A DNA stretch of 64,000 bases, taken from a bacterium (GTDB lineage Bacteria > Bacillota > Bacilli > Lactobacillales > Streptococcaceae). The stretch is from assembly GCA_905221095.1 (NCBI GenBank), contig CAJNBV010000011.1:1-64000 (forward strand), written 5' to 3'. This document shows positions 18,388 through 29,571 of the stretch, piece after piece. A program made the translations under genes and the position numbers. Within the stretch, counting starts at the first letter, position 1. Each line of letters opens with the position of its first letter. The notes under the pieces are model-generated. The model did not search any database, was not told the origin of the DNA, and was given only the letters and a program-made list of their open reading frames with translations.

Positions 18388-19935
18388 TTAATGTCTAAAA
18401 TGTCTCACACCTGTAAATACCATAGTCAAGCCGTATTTGTCAGCAGCTTCGATGGATTCCTGATCACGGACTGAGCCTCCAGGCTGGATGATTGCCTTAA
18501 TTCCCGCTTTGGCGATTTCTTCCACGTTATCCGCAAATGGGAAGAAGGCATCTGAAGCAAGGACGGCACCGTCAAGACGGTCTTTGGCTTGTTCGATGGC
18601 GATACGAACAGAAGCTACACGGTTAGTTTGTCCTGGTCCCACACCAAGTGTCATGTGGTCATTGGTCACAATGATACCATTTGATTTCACGTACTTGATG
18701 GCCTTCCAAGCGAATTCAAGAGCAGTCGCCTCTGTCTCAGTTGGCTGGCGTTTAGTCACCACTTGCCAGTCATCTGAGCTCTCTTTGATCACATCTTGGT
18801 TTTGCACAAGAAGTCCACCAACCACACCTGTGTATTCTCCTTCCACTTCGCTAGCCTCTTGAGCGTCAAATGGCAAGGCAAGGATACGCAAGTTTTTCTT
18901 TTTATTAGTCAAAATAGCTAGCGCTTCATCCGTATAGCTTGGTGCGATGATGATTTCAAGGAAAACACCATGCATCTTTTCAGCTGTCGCAGCATCCACC
19001 TCACGGTTGAGAACGACAATACCACCGAAAATTGAGACTGGGTCAGACTCATAAGCATAGTCCCAAGCAGTTTCGATGTCGTCAGCTTGACCGATTCCAC
19101 ATGGGTTCATGTGTTTGAGGGCCACAACGGTTGGACGGTCTTTGAAGTCACGGATGATACGGATAGCAGCATCAGCGTCACGGATATTATTGAATGACAA
19201 TTCTTTCCCATTGAGCTGTTTCGCTGAAGCAATCGAGTAGTCAGTCGACAAAGCTTTTTGGTAGAAGTCCGCATCTTGTTGAGGGTTCTCACCGTAACGC
19301 ATGGCTTGCTTGAGGTCATAGGTCAAGGTCAGTTTTTCAGGTTTTACTTCACCCACTTGAGCTGTGAAGTACTCTGCAATCAAGGCATCATAAGCTGCCG
19401 TGTGACGGAAAACCTTGGCTGCCAAACGTTGGCGCGTTTCGTAAGTCGTTTCATCATTGGCTGCCAATTCGTCCAAAATCACAGCATAGTCAGCAGGGTC
19501 TACCACAACCGTCACGCTAGCGTGGTTTTTAGCCGCTGAACGAATCATAGACGGCCCACCGATATCGATATTCTCCACCGCATCAGCGTACGTCACATCT
19601 GGTTTGAGAATGGTTTCCTTGAAAGGATAGAGGTTGACCACTACAAGGTCAATGAGCTCGATTTGATTGTCTTTGGCCGCTTCCAGGTGACTAGCCAAAT
19701 CCCGACGAGCGAGGAGTCCACCGTGTATATTTGGATGAAGTGTCTTAACACGACCGTCCATCATCTCTGGAAAACCGGTCACATCATCAATCGCAATGGT
19801 ATCTACTCCAGCATTATCAAGGGCAACCTTGGTTCCACCTGTCGAGATAATCTCCCAACCAAGTTTTTTAAGTTCTTGGGCAAATTCAACAATGCCCGCT
19901 TTGTCTGAGACGCTGATTAAGGCGCGTTTAGTCAT
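18388..19935 (-). CDS. purH: Bifunctional AICAR transformylase / IMP cyclohydrolase
   Basis: A 515-aa enzyme for the last two steps to IMP. The N-terminal MGS-like cyclohydrolase domain ([40 protein letters not shown]) is followed by the transformylase ([13 protein letters not shown] [32 protein letters not shown]). The ATG at 19935 has GGAAGTAAC upstream. It lies downstream of purN and the 57-codon microprotein. Confidence 0.96.
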   Translation of the reverse strand: MTKRALISVSDKAGIVEFAQELKKLGWEIISTGGTKVALDNAGVDTIAIDDVTGFPEMMDGRVKTLHPNIHGGLLARRDLASHLEAAKDNQIELIDLVVVNLYPFKETILKPDVTYADAVENIDIGGPSMIRSAAKNHASVTVVVDPADYAVILDELAANDETTYETRQRLAAKVFRHTAAYDALIAEYFTAQVGEVKPEKLTLTYDLKQAMRYGENPQQDADFYQKALSTDYSIASAKQLNGKELSFNNIRDADAAIRIIRDFKDRPTVVALKHMNPCGIGQADDIETAWDYAYESDPVSIFGGIVVLNREVDAATAEKMHGVFLEIIIAPSYTDEALAILTNKKKNLRILALPFDAQEASEVEGEYTGVVGGLLVQNQDVIKESSDDWQVVTKRQPTETEATALEFAWKAIKYVKSNGIIVTNDHMTLGVGPGQTNRVASVRIAIEQAKDRLDGAVLASDAFFPFADNVEEIAKAGIKAIIQPGGSVRDQESIEAADKYGLTMVFTGVRHFRH

Positions 19936-19961
19936 GTTACTTCCTTTCATTTTCAAACTCT

Positions 19962-20135
19962 CTACTTAGGCAATTTTCTTTTCATAAAGTATAGGGAGAC
20001 GATTACCAAGACTCCTAAAATCACTGTCAGTAAAAATCTCCCCCAATAGGGAAACTCTGGGAAGAAGAAATTTACCAGTAAACGTAGAACGATTACCAAG
20101 CTAATCAAAGCAAATGTTTCCAACCATTTTTTCAT
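19962..20135 (-). CDS. 57-aa membrane microprotein between purN and purH
   Basis: A short ORF that starts on the base after the purN stop codon and ends before purH. The product begins [20 protein letters not shown], has two hydrophobic segments (about residues 6-24 and 36-51) and a basic C-terminus (MKRKLPK). In pneumococcus a larger VanZ-type membrane protein is reported near this position; this could be a remnant of, or substitute for, it, but I see no VanZ signature. No strong ribosome site is visible apart from possible coupling to purN. Function unknown. Confidence 0.55.
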   Translation of the reverse strand: MKKWLETFALISLVIVLRLLVNFFFPEFPYWGRFLLTVILGVLVIVSLYFMKRKLPK

Positions 20136-20681
20136 TTATTTGTCCAACAATTCTCTAATAACTTCCGGATACAACTTGTACTCTGCCTCATGAATGCGTT
20201 CTTCAAAGCTGTCAATGGTATCATCAGCAAGCCGTGGCACACGCACTTGTTTGATGACCTTGCCTGTATCCACACCTGAGTCCACCCAGTGAATGGTCAC
20301 ACCACTTTCAGCAACGCCAGCATTCCAAGCATCCTCAATTCCATGAGCTCCTGGAAATTCGGGCAGGTAGGCAGGATGAATGTTGATAATTCGACCTTCA
20401 TAGGCTGCCAATAAGGTTGGCCCAACGATTTTCATATAGCCGGCGAGGCAAATCAAGTCAATCTGGTGTTCTTCCAAGAGTTCGACAAGGGCTGCTTCGT
20501 AGTCTACCTTGTTCTCAAACTCCTTGAGTTCAAAAGCATAGGATAGGACACCAAGCTTTTCTGCACGCTCAAGCACATAGGCGTCACGATGGTCTGAAAA
20601 GACAAACTCCACTGGAAATTCTTCGGCAATCACCTGAAAATTTGAGCCATTACCAGAGGCAAAAACCGCTATTTTTTTCAT
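20136..20681 (-). CDS. purN: Phosphoribosylglycinamide formyltransferase
   Basis: A 181-aa enzyme that transfers formyl from 10-formyl-THF to GAR. It shows [10 protein letters not shown] at the N-terminus, [17 protein letters not shown] (catalytic His) and the Asp in [11 protein letters not shown]. The start overlaps the purM stop by 4 bases (ATGA coupling). Confidence 0.95.
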   Translation of the reverse strand: MKKIAVFASGNGSNFQVIAEEFPVEFVFSDHRDAYVLERAEKLGVLSYAFELKEFENKVDYEAALVELLEEHQIDLICLAGYMKIVGPTLLAAYEGRIINIHPAYLPEFPGAHGIEDAWNAGVAESGVTIHWVDSGVDTGKVIKQVRVPRLADDTIDSFEERIHEAEYKLYPEVIRELLDK

Positions 20682-21697
20682 TTGATGATGACACTTTCAT
20701 TTTCTTTCTTGACGATGCGACCAATTTCATAGACTAGTTCATCCAACAATTCCTTGACGCGACCTACATTTTCAGGGCTAACTGCCAGCATGAGTCCCAC
20801 ACCCATATTGAAGATTTCAAACATTTCTTCATGCTTGATTTCACCGTATTTTTCAAGAGCTTTAAAGATTGGTAAGACTGGGACTTTGCTTTCCTCAATC
20901 TCAGCAGCTAGGTCATCTGCAAACATGCGAGGGACATTCTCAATAAAGCCACCGCCTGTGATGTGGGCAATGCCGTTGACCAACCCTTCCTTAATGAGTG
21001 GCAAGACAGCCTTGACATAGATACGAGTCGGCTCAAGAAGAACTTCCTTGAGTTGCTTGCCTTCCAATTCTGGAAGGATTTCCTCACCTGTGTAATCCGC
21101 AAAAACACGACGGACGAGAGAGTAACCATTGGAATGAATCCCACTTGAAGCAAGTCCGAGAAGAACATCTCCCTCTGCCACTTTTGAACCGTCAATGATT
21201 TGAGATTTTTCAGCCACTCCGACCGCAAAACCAGCCAAGTCATAGTCATTTTCGCCATACATACCAGGCATTTCAGCCGTTTCCCCACCAATGAGGGCAG
21301 CGCCTGCCTGCACACAACCTTCTGCCACACCAGCAACCACTTGTTCTAGCTTAGCTGGTTCATTCTTGCCAGTTGCGACGTAGTCAAGGAAATAGAGGGG
21401 CTCCGCACCTGCAGCAATGATATCGTTGACACACATGGCCACACAGTCCTGACCGATGGTATCATGCTTGTCGTACTTGATAGCCAGCATGAGTTTGGTT
21501 CCGACACCGTCAGTTCCTGAAATCAAGACAGGTTCTTTAACCCCAGTCTTTGAAAGGTCAAACATACCACCAAAACCACCAAGAGCTCCCATTACACCTG
21601 CACGCTCCGTACGAGCCACGTGCTTTTTGATTCGTTCAACAACTTCATAACCCGCTTCAACATCTACACCCGACTGGGCATAAGCATTTTTTGTCAT
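20678..21697 (-). CDS. purM: Phosphoribosylformylglycinamidine cyclo-ligase
   Basis: A 339-aa enzyme that forms AIR from FGAM. The [19 protein letters not shown] start, [11 protein letters not shown] and [13 protein letters not shown] are family motifs. Ribosome site AAAGGAATAAATAA. Its first codons and ribosome site are echoed by a second short start 176 bases upstream (21829-21873). Confidence 0.95.
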   Translation of the reverse strand: MTKNAYAQSGVDVEAGYEVVERIKKHVARTERAGVMGALGGFGGMFDLSKTGVKEPVLISGTDGVGTKLMLAIKYDKHDTIGQDCVAMCVNDIIAAGAEPLYFLDYVATGKNEPAKLEQVVAGVAEGCVQAGAALIGGETAEMPGMYGENDYDLAGFAVGVAEKSQIIDGSKVAEGDVLLGLASSGIHSNGYSLVRRVFADYTGEEILPELEGKQLKEVLLEPTRIYVKAVLPLIKEGLVNGIAHITGGGFIENVPRMFADDLAAEIEESKVPVLPIFKALEKYGEIKHEEMFEIFNMGVGLMLAVSPENVGRVKELLDELVYEIGRIVKKENESVIIK

Positions 21698-21730
21698 TTA
21701 TTTATTCCTTTTCTTTGAGAAGATTGCGAC

Positions 21731-21839
21731 GTATTTTTAGATAAACAATTATTTTATCTAAAAATACTAGTCAGGGCTCTAGCTTTGATCCTATAGGACA
21801 AAGCGTCTACTGACAAATGCTTTAGCTTTTAGTCAGTAG
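21731..21839 (-). other. Three hairpins in the purF-purM intergenic region
   Basis: A perfect 15-bp stem with a 7-base loop (GTATTTTTAGATAAA, 21731-21745, and its complement 21753-21767) is followed by GCTTTG/CAAAGC (21782-21804), around the internal palindrome TCCTATAGGA, and CTACTGAC/GTCAGTAG (21807-21839). None has a clean T-run on the minus strand, so processing or attenuation is as likely as termination. Confidence 0.6.
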
Positions 21840-21873
21840 TGAGACGTGAAGCATAAGCATTTTTATTTGCCAT
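21829..21873 (-). CDS. 14-codon ORF duplicating the purM translation start
   Basis: MANKNAYASRLTTD mirrors the purM start [10 protein letters not shown]. Its upstream AAAGAAAAGGAAAAATAAA closely matches the purM ribosome region AAAGAAAAGGAATAAATAA. It therefore looks like a partial duplication of the purM 5' end that now forms a short upstream ORF or leader peptide. Translation is plausible, not shown. Confidence 0.5.
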   Translation of the reverse strand: MANKNAYASRLTTD

Positions 21874-21909
21874 TTTATTTTTCCTTTTCTTTAATGGAGA
21901 ATCTGTCAT

Positions 21910-23352
21910 CTATCTGTAAAAACTGGTCTTTTCTTCCAAACTTTTACGATAGTCTTCTTCGTAGTCGTAGAGAGGTGTTGGGTAGTCACCGTCAAAGTAA
22001 GCGACACAAAGACCACCATTCGGTGCATCTGTTTCAATCCCAATTGACTCAATCAAGCCCTCAACAGAAAGATAAGTCAGACTGTCCGCACCAATGATTT
22101 GGCGAGTTTCTTCAACCGTATGATTGGCCGCAATTAGCTCCTGACGGGTCTGGATATCAATTCCATAGAAGCATGGATAAGCTAGTGCTGGACTGCCAAT
22201 AGCAACGTGAACCTCAGTTGCACCCGCTTCTTTTAAGAGTTGAACAATACGACGAGAGGTCGTTCCACGTACAATAGAGTCATCAATCATAACCACACGC
22301 TTGCCTTTTACAACGCCTGAAACAGCAGACAGTTTCATCCGTACCCCTTGCTCCCGCAATTCTTGAGTCGGTTGGATAAAGGTCCGTTGGGTGTATTGGT
22401 TCTTGATAAGGCCCATTTCATTTGGTAGCCCGGACTCTTCCGCAAATCCCATAGCTGCGCTGAGGGAAGAATTGGGCACACCAACTACGATATCTGCCTC
22501 ATGCTTAAATTCACGCGCTAATTGCGCTCCCATACGCTTACGAGCTGTATGAACATTGACACCGTGGATATTAGAATCAGGACGAGCAAAGTAGATATAC
22601 TCCATTGAACAAATCGCCAACTGGGTATCATCTGTATAGCTGTCATACTGGATGCCCTTGTCATCAATGATCACAATCTCACCTGGCTTCAAATCACGAA
22701 TCCACTCAGCACCAATGACTTCAAAAGCGCAAGTTTCAGAGGACACCACCACCGCTCCGTTGGCCATTTTCCCGATAGAAAGCGGACGAAAACCATTAGG
22801 ATCAAGAGCAGCAATCAGCTTATCCTCAAATAACAAGATATAAGCAAAGCCACCTTTGACAAGACTGAGTGCTTCCTTTATTTTGCCCATCAGGCTAGGA
22901 TTGTGACTGCGACGAATGAGGTGAGCCAAGATTTCCGAGTCCGAAGTCGCGCTGAAAATCGCTCCTCTATCTTCCAATTCTTTCTTGAGAGAGGCTGCAT
23001 TTGTCAGATTTCCATTATGAGCCAAGCCAAACTGCATATCGTGAAAACGGAAGAGGAAGGGCTGGATGTTATCTACAGAAGCTTCGCCAGCAGTCGCGTA
23101 ACGAACATGCCCAATCGCACCAGTTCCTGTCAATTTATCCAAATTAGCTGGATTTCTGAAGACTTCTGATAGAAGACCCATATCGCGATGGCGCTTTAGT
23201 TTCCCTTGGTCATTGGAGAGAATTCCTGCCCCCTCCTGACCACGGTGCTGAAGACTGTGGAGACCAAAGTAGGTCAATTTGGCAGCATCTGGATGCCCCC
23301 AGATACCGAAAACACCACATTCTTCATTAAGAGATTTTACTTCGTATGTCAT
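21910..23352 (-). CDS. purF: Amidophosphoribosyltransferase
   Basis: A 480-aa enzyme that commits PRPP and glutamine to purine synthesis. C12 of NEECGVFGIWGHP is the Ntn glutaminase nucleophile exposed by propeptide removal (11-residue propeptide). The PRPP-binding motif VVMIDDSIVRGTTS is in the C-terminal half. Length is normal. It follows purL after a 92-base gap. Confidence 0.96.
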   Translation of the reverse strand: MTYEVKSLNEECGVFGIWGHPDAAKLTYFGLHSLQHRGQEGAGILSNDQGKLKRHRDMGLLSEVFRNPANLDKLTGTGAIGHVRYATAGEASVDNIQPFLFRFHDMQFGLAHNGNLTNAASLKKELEDRGAIFSATSDSEILAHLIRRSHNPSLMGKIKEALSLVKGGFAYILLFEDKLIAALDPNGFRPLSIGKMANGAVVVSSETCAFEVIGAEWIRDLKPGEIVIIDDKGIQYDSYTDDTQLAICSMEYIYFARPDSNIHGVNVHTARKRMGAQLAREFKHEADIVVGVPNSSLSAAMGFAEESGLPNEMGLIKNQYTQRTFIQPTQELREQGVRMKLSAVSGVVKGKRVVMIDDSIVRGTTSRRIVQLLKEAGATEVHVAIGSPALAYPCFYGIDIQTRQELIAANHTVEETRQIIGADSLTYLSVEGLIESIGIETDAPNGGLCVAYFDGDYPTPLYDYEEDYRKSLEEKTSFYR

Positions 23353-23444
23353 TTTTTATACCTAATTTTCATTTGCAATTGTCATGAGCTAGATCTACAT
23401 TACTTTTACATTCCTGATACTATCTATTAGAAAATCTGCAAGTC

Positions 23445-26400
23445 TTATTTTCCAGTAAAGTATTTAACCGCCGACGCGAATAGGTGCTGGTCTTTATTTC
23501 CTGGGATGTTTTGGAAAAGACCGTCTTCATAACGTTCTGAGTGTCCCATCTTACCGATGATTTGGCCGTTATTGCTAGTAATTCCTTCAATGGCATGAAC
23601 AGAACCATTTGGATTGTACTTAGAATCCATGCTTGGTTTTCCGTCAAAGTCAACATATTGGCTGAAAATTTGTCCATTGTCACGGAGCTCCGCAAATTCC
23701 TCAGCCGTCACGACAAACTTCCCTTCACCGTGCGAAACAGGAATAGCATGGATATCGCCCACTTGCACACCAGTCAACCATGGTGAGTTGGTATTGGCAA
23801 TCCGAGTTTCCACCATCTTAGCCACGTGCTGGTTGGCATCATTGTAGAAGAGGGTTGGGCTAGTACTAGTGACTTCTTCAAAGTTCCCGTATGGTAGGAG
23901 GCCTGATTTGACCAAGGCCTGGAATCCATTACAGATACCGATAATCAAGCCACCACGAGCGATAAAGGTATCAATGGCTGAACGTACTTTTTCATTAAGA
24001 AGGATATTGACAATAAACTTAGCTGATCCATCCGGCTCATCCGCAGCTGAGAAACCACCTGCAAAGAAGAGGATATTAGCCTTGCTAATATTGTCAACCA
24101 TGGTTTCAACCGACTTGACAATGGCTTCTTCATCCAAGGTCACAAATGGCACCAAGTTGACCTCTGCACCTTCTTTTTCGAAGGCTTTTGCTGAATCATA
24201 TTCTGAGTTGGTTCCTGGGAAGACTGGGATGTAAACCACAGGTTTTTCAATGGTTTCTTTGGATTTGATGACTGCCTTAGAAGCGACAGCTGGAACTTCT
24301 TCCAGTTCTTTGGCTTGCGCAAATTCTGTTGGATAAACTTCTTCCAGTTTTCCTTGGAAGGTACTGTCAAGTTTGTGTCCATCTAGCTTCACACTGTTGA
24401 CAAGGAGTATAAAGTCTGCGCTTGTTTGTCCAATCTTCTCCACTCCATCGATTTCTTCAGGAGATGTAAAGACAAATCCGCCCAATTGTGCTGTCAAAGC
24501 TGTCTCAAGTTCAGGCAAGGTTACCTCTGCACCGATATGGTTCCCAAAGGTAGCAAGGGCCAAGCTTTCAAGCACACCACCATATTTGACAGCTGATGCA
24601 GATGTTACTTTGTAATCCTTTTGAATAGCCTCAAGTTGAGCAAAGTTTTTCTTAATCAAGTCAAAATCAATCTCTGCAGAGAGGGCTTTACCTGGAATGT
24701 AGTAGATATTTTCGCCAGCAGTCTTGAACTCTGGAGAAAGCACCTTACGGCTATCTGCCGTCGTCACCCCAAAAGCGACCAAGGTTGGTGGTACGGTCAA
24801 TTCTTCAAAGGTACCAGACATGGAGTCCTTACCACCAATAGATGGCAAACCAAGTTGGATTTGTGCTTCAATAGATCCAAGAAGAGCTGCTACTGGCTGA
24901 CCAAAACGCTCTGCCTGTTTATCCATCCGCTCGAAATACTCTTGGTAAGAGAAACGAGCCTTAGACCAGTTTGCGCCAGCAGCAACCAAACGAGCAGTTG
25001 CCTCGATCACCGCATAGGCAGCACCGTGGTATGGAGACCATTCAGCTACATATGGGTTGAATCCTTGAGCCATGACTGACGCAGTATGAGTCACACCATG
25101 CTGAACTGGCAATTTTTGTACAGAAGCCTCAGTCGGTGTGAGTTGGTAGCGACCACCAAGCGGGTGATTGACTGTTGAACGACCGACCGAACAGTCAAAG
25201 ATGGTTTGCAATCCTTTTTGACTCGCATGGTTGAGGTCAGACAGAACCGCAAGGGTATCTGCTTCAAGTGTGTCAGCGCTTGTTGTACGTTCTTCTGGGA
25301 GTTTGACATCCTTATCGACAACCTTGGCATCGACGACCACGCGCACACCATTTGTATCAAGGAAACGACGTTCCAAGTCGACGATGGTTTCACCATTCCA
25401 GTGCATGACTAGATTTGGTTTTTCAGTCACTATCGCCACTACAACAGCATCAATATTTTCTTTGTTACATTCGGCAACGAAGGCATCCACATCTTCAGGA
25501 CGAACCACGACTGCCATCCGTTCTTGTGATTCAGAGATAGCAATTTCTGTACCATTCAAACCTTGGTATTTAAGAGGCACTTTATTAAGGTCGATTTCAA
25601 GACCATCTGCCAATTCACCAATAGCCACACAGACACCACCAGCGCCAAAGTCATTTGATTTCTTGATAAGACGTGTCACGTCCCCATTACGGAAAAGACG
25701 TTGAATCTTACGTTCTTCGATAGCATTCCCTTTTTGGACCTCAGCTCCAGCAGTCTCTACAGACTCAACCGTTTGAACCTTAGAAGACCCTGTCGCACCA
25801 CCGACACCATCACGACCAGTCTTCCCACCGAGTAGAATAATCACATCGCCCGCCTCAGGTTTTTCACGAACGACATTACCCTTGGGAGCCGCACCAACAA
25901 CTGCACCAAGCTCCATACGTTTAGCTACAAAGCCTGGGTGGAAGTATTCACGGACATAAGTCGTCGCCAGACCAATCTGGTTCCCATACGAAGAATAACC
26001 ATGAGCCGCTGTTTTCGAAATGACTTGTTGTGGCAATTTCCCAGCGCGAGTTTCCGAAATCGGTGCTGTAATATCACCAGCACCCGAGATACGCATGGCT
26101 TGGTAAACATATGAACGACCTGACAACGGGTCACGAATGGCTCCACCGATACAGGTAGCCGCGCCACCAAATGGCTCAATCTCCGTTGGGTGATTGTGGG
26201 TTTCGTTCTTGAACATGAGGAGCCAAGGTTCTTTCACACCATTGACATCCACTTCAATTTCAACCGAGCAGGCATTGATTTCATCAGATACTTCCATGTC
26301 GTCCAAACGACCATTGGCACGCTCATAACGACCGAAAATAGTCGCCATATCCATCAAGGTTTGCGGTTTTTCAGAACGGCCCAACTCCTCACGCATGGCA

Positions 26401-27170
26401 ATATACTTGTCATAAGTCGCCTGCAATTGTTTTTGGAATTTCGATGCTGAGAAATCAATCTGTTTCAACTCTGTTTCAAAAGTCGTATGACGGCAGTGGT
26501 CAGACCAGTAAGTGTCCAAAACCTTGAGTTCTGTTTCCGTCGGCACACGCCCAATTGATTTGAAATAGTCTTGGATAAAGAGTAAATCATCCACTTCCAT
26601 TGCCATCCCTTGCTCGGCCTTGTAGCGAGCAAAGTCTTCTGCTGTATAGCTTTCAAAGAAAGTCAATTTAGGAATGGTCTTGTCTGACTCAGAAAATTCC
26701 TGCTTGGCAATCCCTGTCGTGATGTCCTTGAAACGAGAATCAACTGGGTTGAGCAAGTAGTTCTTGACCGCTTCCAACTCAGTCGCATCAATATCTTTAT
26801 TCACCAAGTAAAGTTGGGCTGTATTGACTGTCACATCACTCGAACTTCCTAGTAAAAGCAAGGCTTCCTGTGAAGAAGCCGCACGCTGGTCAAACTGCCC
26901 TGGCAGGCTTTCAATAGCAAAGAAAGCATAGTTAGCAAGATCCGCCTGCACAGCCGCTTCGTCCAAGACGTGGTCTGTCACCTGCTCAGAGAAGATGTGT
27001 TTCTCTGCAGACGCAAACAGGTCCTTAGCCAAATCAAACACATCATAAACTTGCACAATGCGAATACTTTTCAAGGTTGACAGTCCCAAGTTGTGCTGGA
27101 GCTCTCTAACCAAACTCTCTGACTTGACCTGAAAATCAGCCTTTTTTTCAACAAAAATACGTTTATCCAT
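23445..27170 (-). CDS. purL: Phosphoribosylformylglycinamidine synthase, long single-chain form
   Basis: A 1241-aa enzyme that makes FGAM from FGAR, glutamine and ATP. It has an N-terminal PurS-like region, two PurM-like ATP-binding halves (FKNETHNHPTEIEPFGGAATCIGG, IGGKDSMSGTF) and a C-terminal glutaminase (PGTNSEYDSA, GICNGFQALVKSG with the catalytic Cys, PVSHGEGKF). I start at the ATG 27170 rather than the TTG three bases upstream. Streptococci use this long form rather than separate PurS/Q/L. Confidence 0.95.
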   Translation of the reverse strand: MDKRIFVEKKADFQVKSESLVRELQHNLGLSTLKSIRIVQVYDVFDLAKDLFASAEKHIFSEQVTDHVLDEAAVQADLANYAFFAIESLPGQFDQRAASSQEALLLLGSSSDVTVNTAQLYLVNKDIDATELEAVKNYLLNPVDSRFKDITTGIAKQEFSESDKTIPKLTFFESYTAEDFARYKAEQGMAMEVDDLLFIQDYFKSIGRVPTETELKVLDTYWSDHCRHTTFETELKQIDFSASKFQKQLQATYDKYIAMREELGRSEKPQTLMDMATIFGRYERANGRLDDMEVSDEINACSVEIEVDVNGVKEPWLLMFKNETHNHPTEIEPFGGAATCIGGAIRDPLSGRSYVYQAMRISGAGDITAPISETRAGKLPQQVISKTAAHGYSSYGNQIGLATTYVREYFHPGFVAKRMELGAVVGAAPKGNVVREKPEAGDVIILLGGKTGRDGVGGATGSSKVQTVESVETAGAEVQKGNAIEERKIQRLFRNGDVTRLIKKSNDFGAGGVCVAIGELADGLEIDLNKVPLKYQGLNGTEIAISESQERMAVVVRPEDVDAFVAECNKENIDAVVVAIVTEKPNLVMHWNGETIVDLERRFLDTNGVRVVVDAKVVDKDVKLPEERTTSADTLEADTLAVLSDLNHASQKGLQTIFDCSVGRSTVNHPLGGRYQLTPTEASVQKLPVQHGVTHTASVMAQGFNPYVAEWSPYHGAAYAVIEATARLVAAGANWSKARFSYQEYFERMDKQAERFGQPVAALLGSIEAQIQLGLPSIGGKDSMSGTFEELTVPPTLVAFGVTTADSRKVLSPEFKTAGENIYYIPGKALSAEIDFDLIKKNFAQLEAIQKDYKVTSASAVKYGGVLESLALATFGNHIGAEVTLPELETALTAQLGGFVFTSPEEIDGVEKIGQTSADFILLVNSVKLDGHKLDSTFQGKLEEVYPTEFAQAKELEEVPAVASKAVIKSKETIEKPVVYIPVFPGTNSEYDSAKAFEKEGAEVNLVPFVTLDEEAIVKSVETMVDNISKANILFFAGGFSAADEPDGSAKFIVNILLNEKVRSAIDTFIARGGLIIGICNGFQALVKSGLLPYGNFEEVTSTSPTLFYNDANQHVAKMVETRIANTNSPWLTGVQVGDIHAIPVSHGEGKFVVTAEEFAELRDNGQIFSQYVDFDGKPSMDSKYNPNGSVHAIEGITSNNGQIIGKMGHSERYEDGLFQNIPGNKDQHLFASAVKYFTGK

Positions 27171-27226
27171 CAATTCTTATTCCTTTATTTCAGCTCTTGC
27201 AATGTTCTCAAACGACCTTGAGGTTG

Positions 27227-27934
27227 TTATTTCAATTCCTGCAACTTTTCCCAGACAATCTCATAAACATCTGTTAGTTCACCTAGTCCTCTACGAAAAA
27301 CATCCTTATCCATGTGGTTGCCATCCGCATCCCACAAGCGGCAGTTATCTGGTGAAAATTCGTCTGCCAAGATAATCTTGCCATCCTTGTCAAAACCGAA
27401 CTCTAGCTTAAAGTCAATCAATTTAAGCCCAATCTCAGCAAACCAGCCTTTCAAAAGTTCATTGATACGACGCGTTTCTTCTTTCAAGTAGGAAATCTGC
27501 TGGTCATCCGCAATCTGTAGGAATTTCACATGTTCGTCATTGATAAAGGGATCATCCAAATCATCATTTTTATAGTAAAATTCGACAATCGGAGTCTCAA
27601 ATGCGACACCTTCGTCTACACCAAAACGTTTTGAAAAGGAACCAGCCGTGTAGTTGCGAAGCACAACCTCGAGAGGAATAATTTCAACCTTTTTATTGAG
27701 TTGTTCTGTATCTGAAAGTTTCTCCACAAAGTGAGTCGCCACACCAGCCGCATTTAACTTCTCAAAAATAAAAGATGAAATCTGATTATTCAAAACTCCC
27801 TTACCTGCAATCTGCTCCTTCTTGACACCATTGAAAGCAGTCGCCTGGTCCTTGTAAGTTGAAATAATAAGATTTTCATCCTCAGTTGTATAGATATCTT
27901 TAGCTTTTCCCGAATAGATCAATTGTTTTGACAT
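27227..27934 (-). CDS. purC: SAICAR synthetase
   Basis: A 235-aa enzyme that joins aspartate to CAIR. The N-terminal [52 protein letters not shown] and [28 protein letters not shown] stretches are diagnostic. The start at 27934 has AAAGGCGAAC upstream. It is the first gene of the pur transcript, with its own promoter. Confidence 0.96.
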   Translation of the reverse strand: MSKQLIYSGKAKDIYTTEDENLIISTYKDQATAFNGVKKEQIAGKGVLNNQISSFIFEKLNAAGVATHFVEKLSDTEQLNKKVEIIPLEVVLRNYTAGSFSKRFGVDEGVAFETPIVEFYYKNDDLDDPFINDEHVKFLQIADDQQISYLKEETRRINELLKGWFAEIGLKLIDFKLEFGFDKDGKIILADEFSPDNCRLWDADGNHMDKDVFRRGLGELTDVYEIVWEKLQELK

Positions 27935-27966
27935 TTTAAAGTTCGCCTTTCGTATTACTTGAGCAC

Positions 27967-28008
27967 ATTCTACCATAAAAAACCTAAAATTACAAGAATT
28001 TAACCGAA
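27967..28008 (-). promoter_or_regulatory. purC promoter with PurBox-like site
   Basis: The minus strand reads TTGTAA, 17 bases, TAGAAT, with an extended TG ahead of the -10 (27967-27995). Upstream, CCGAA at 28004-28008 in TTTAACCGAATAAAT resembles a PurBox (AWWWCCGAACWWT), the site bound by the PurR activator in streptococci and lactococci. The PurBox is inferred from this match. Confidence 0.55.
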
Positions 28009-28085
28009 TAAATAACGTGACAATCTCAAAAATCGTAAAGAAAAAACTGCAAGAAGTATCTTTCTCACAGTTTTAAAATCATTTA

Positions 28086-28190
28086 ATACTCTTCGAAAAT
28101 CAAATTCAAACCGCGTCAACGTCGCCTTGCCGTACTCAAGTACAGCCTGCGGCTAGTTTTCTAGTTTGCTCTTTGATTTTCATTGAGTAT
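28086..28190. repeat. BOX element, boxA-boxC form
   Basis: A 105-bp element of the same A-C architecture as that at 4847, located between comB and the purC promoter. Confidence 0.9.
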
Positions 28191-28209
28191 AACTCTAAAA
28201 ACACGAACA

Positions 28210-29559
28210 TTACTCTTTATTCAAAAACTGATCCAAATAATAACGTAAATAACTTTTCTTGCCTGTAATCATCTGCAGGCGACCTTCCACCCCATACCGA
28301 AGTTTTTCAGCCTGCTCAGAAGTTAGATTAGTCTCCGCCTCGATTTTAAAGAAATTCCCTTTCTCAGTCTTAGTAGCTGTCGCATCAATACTTGTAATAG
28401 TAGAATCTAGGAAAATTTGATTCTTGGCATCATGAGTCGTAGTATAACGAACAGAGTCCCCAATCTTGACTCTTGCTACATCTTTTGAACTAAGATAGGC
28501 TGTAAGTTTGGCTTTCCCTTCTTTTTCCAAGGACGGATAGAGTTGGGCTAGTAGGGTACCTTCTGCTACCATGCTAGAATCACTAGTCTCAGGATTAAGA
28601 TGAAGCACCCCATCCTCACTGGCCGTAATTTTCCCCTTGTCTAAAAGATTTCCTTGAACCTTCTTACCTGACTCCACCTCCAAGATTTTCTGGTCTAGAA
28701 GGGTCAATTCCTGACCAACCTTTGCCAAATGTTGTGATTTGAGGGATTCCAATTGACTGCTTAAACCAGACGCATAGGCTTGCTGGGTACCTGAACCTGC
28801 ATACTGAACACGGTAAGTAGCAAGACTGGATTCTAACTGAGAAAGTTGCGCTTCAACCTGCGCAACAGCCTGAGCCTTAGCTTGCGGATTTTCCTCTCCC
28901 TGAGACTTGTAGGACTGATAGAGAGAATAAGCTAGATTCTGACTGGCCAAGGAAGCACCTGTTTCAATAGCTGACTTAGCTGTCTGGTAATCGCGAATTT
29001 TAGCCTCTGTTTGACTGATGAGGTTGCCGATTTCGGCTTGGGTTTGACTAGCTGCTGCATTCTGGGACGCGATGGTCTCGTTTTGTTGCGATGTACTAGC
29101 CCTAAGACTGCCTGCTTGGCTGATGTAGTCGCGAAAGGTGGCTTCGTAGCCAAACTTATCCTCCTCTGGAAAGTGATCCGTTCCTTCTTGCAGGCTCTTT
29201 TGCAAATACTCCAATTGCTTTTTTTGATCCTTTAACATGTCCAACTGACTGGCATAAGACTCCACTTGAACACCTTCTGCCCCTTCCTGATATTGAAGCA
29301 GAAGCTCCCCCTTCTTAACCAGCTTATTTTCTTCCAAATGATTGACAAGAATGCGATTGTTGCTAGTTGACTGGATATTGGCAAGGATACGACTAGGATC
29401 AACAGTAGCTCTAGTGGACAAACTTATCTCCTTCTCTGCCAAAGTTGCAAAGCCAAGCAAAAATACGAGCAGAAGGGACATGGGTACAATCACCCGACTG
29501 GAAAAATTATGGTATCGACGATTATAAAACTCCGCACTTTCTAAAAATTCTGGTTTCAT
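28210..29559 (-). CDS. comB: ComB, accessory protein of the competence peptide exporter
   Basis: A 449-aa HlyD/membrane-fusion family protein. There is one N-terminal transmembrane helix (about residues 22-42), then a long coiled coil (about 95-300) and a beta-barrel C-terminal domain. With ComA it exports and processes CSP; in pneumococcus ComAB also handles Blp peptides. It begins 12 bases after the comA stop. The sequence matches pneumococcal ComB as I remember it. Confidence 0.95.
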   Translation of the reverse strand: MKPEFLESAEFYNRRYHNFSSRVIVPMSLLLVFLLGFATLAEKEISLSTRATVDPSRILANIQSTSNNRILVNHLEENKLVKKGELLLQYQEGAEGVQVESYASQLDMLKDQKKQLEYLQKSLQEGTDHFPEEDKFGYEATFRDYISQAGSLRASTSQQNETIASQNAAASQTQAEIGNLISQTEAKIRDYQTAKSAIETGASLASQNLAYSLYQSYKSQGEENPQAKAQAVAQVEAQLSQLESSLATYRVQYAGSGTQQAYASGLSSQLESLKSQHLAKVGQELTLLDQKILEVESGKKVQGNLLDKGKITASEDGVLHLNPETSDSSMVAEGTLLAQLYPSLEKEGKAKLTAYLSSKDVARVKIGDSVRYTTTHDAKNQIFLDSTITSIDATATKTEKGNFFKIEAETNLTSEQAEKLRYGVEGRLQMITGKKSYLRYYLDQFLNKE

Positions 29560-29571
29560 CCTCTCCTCTTT

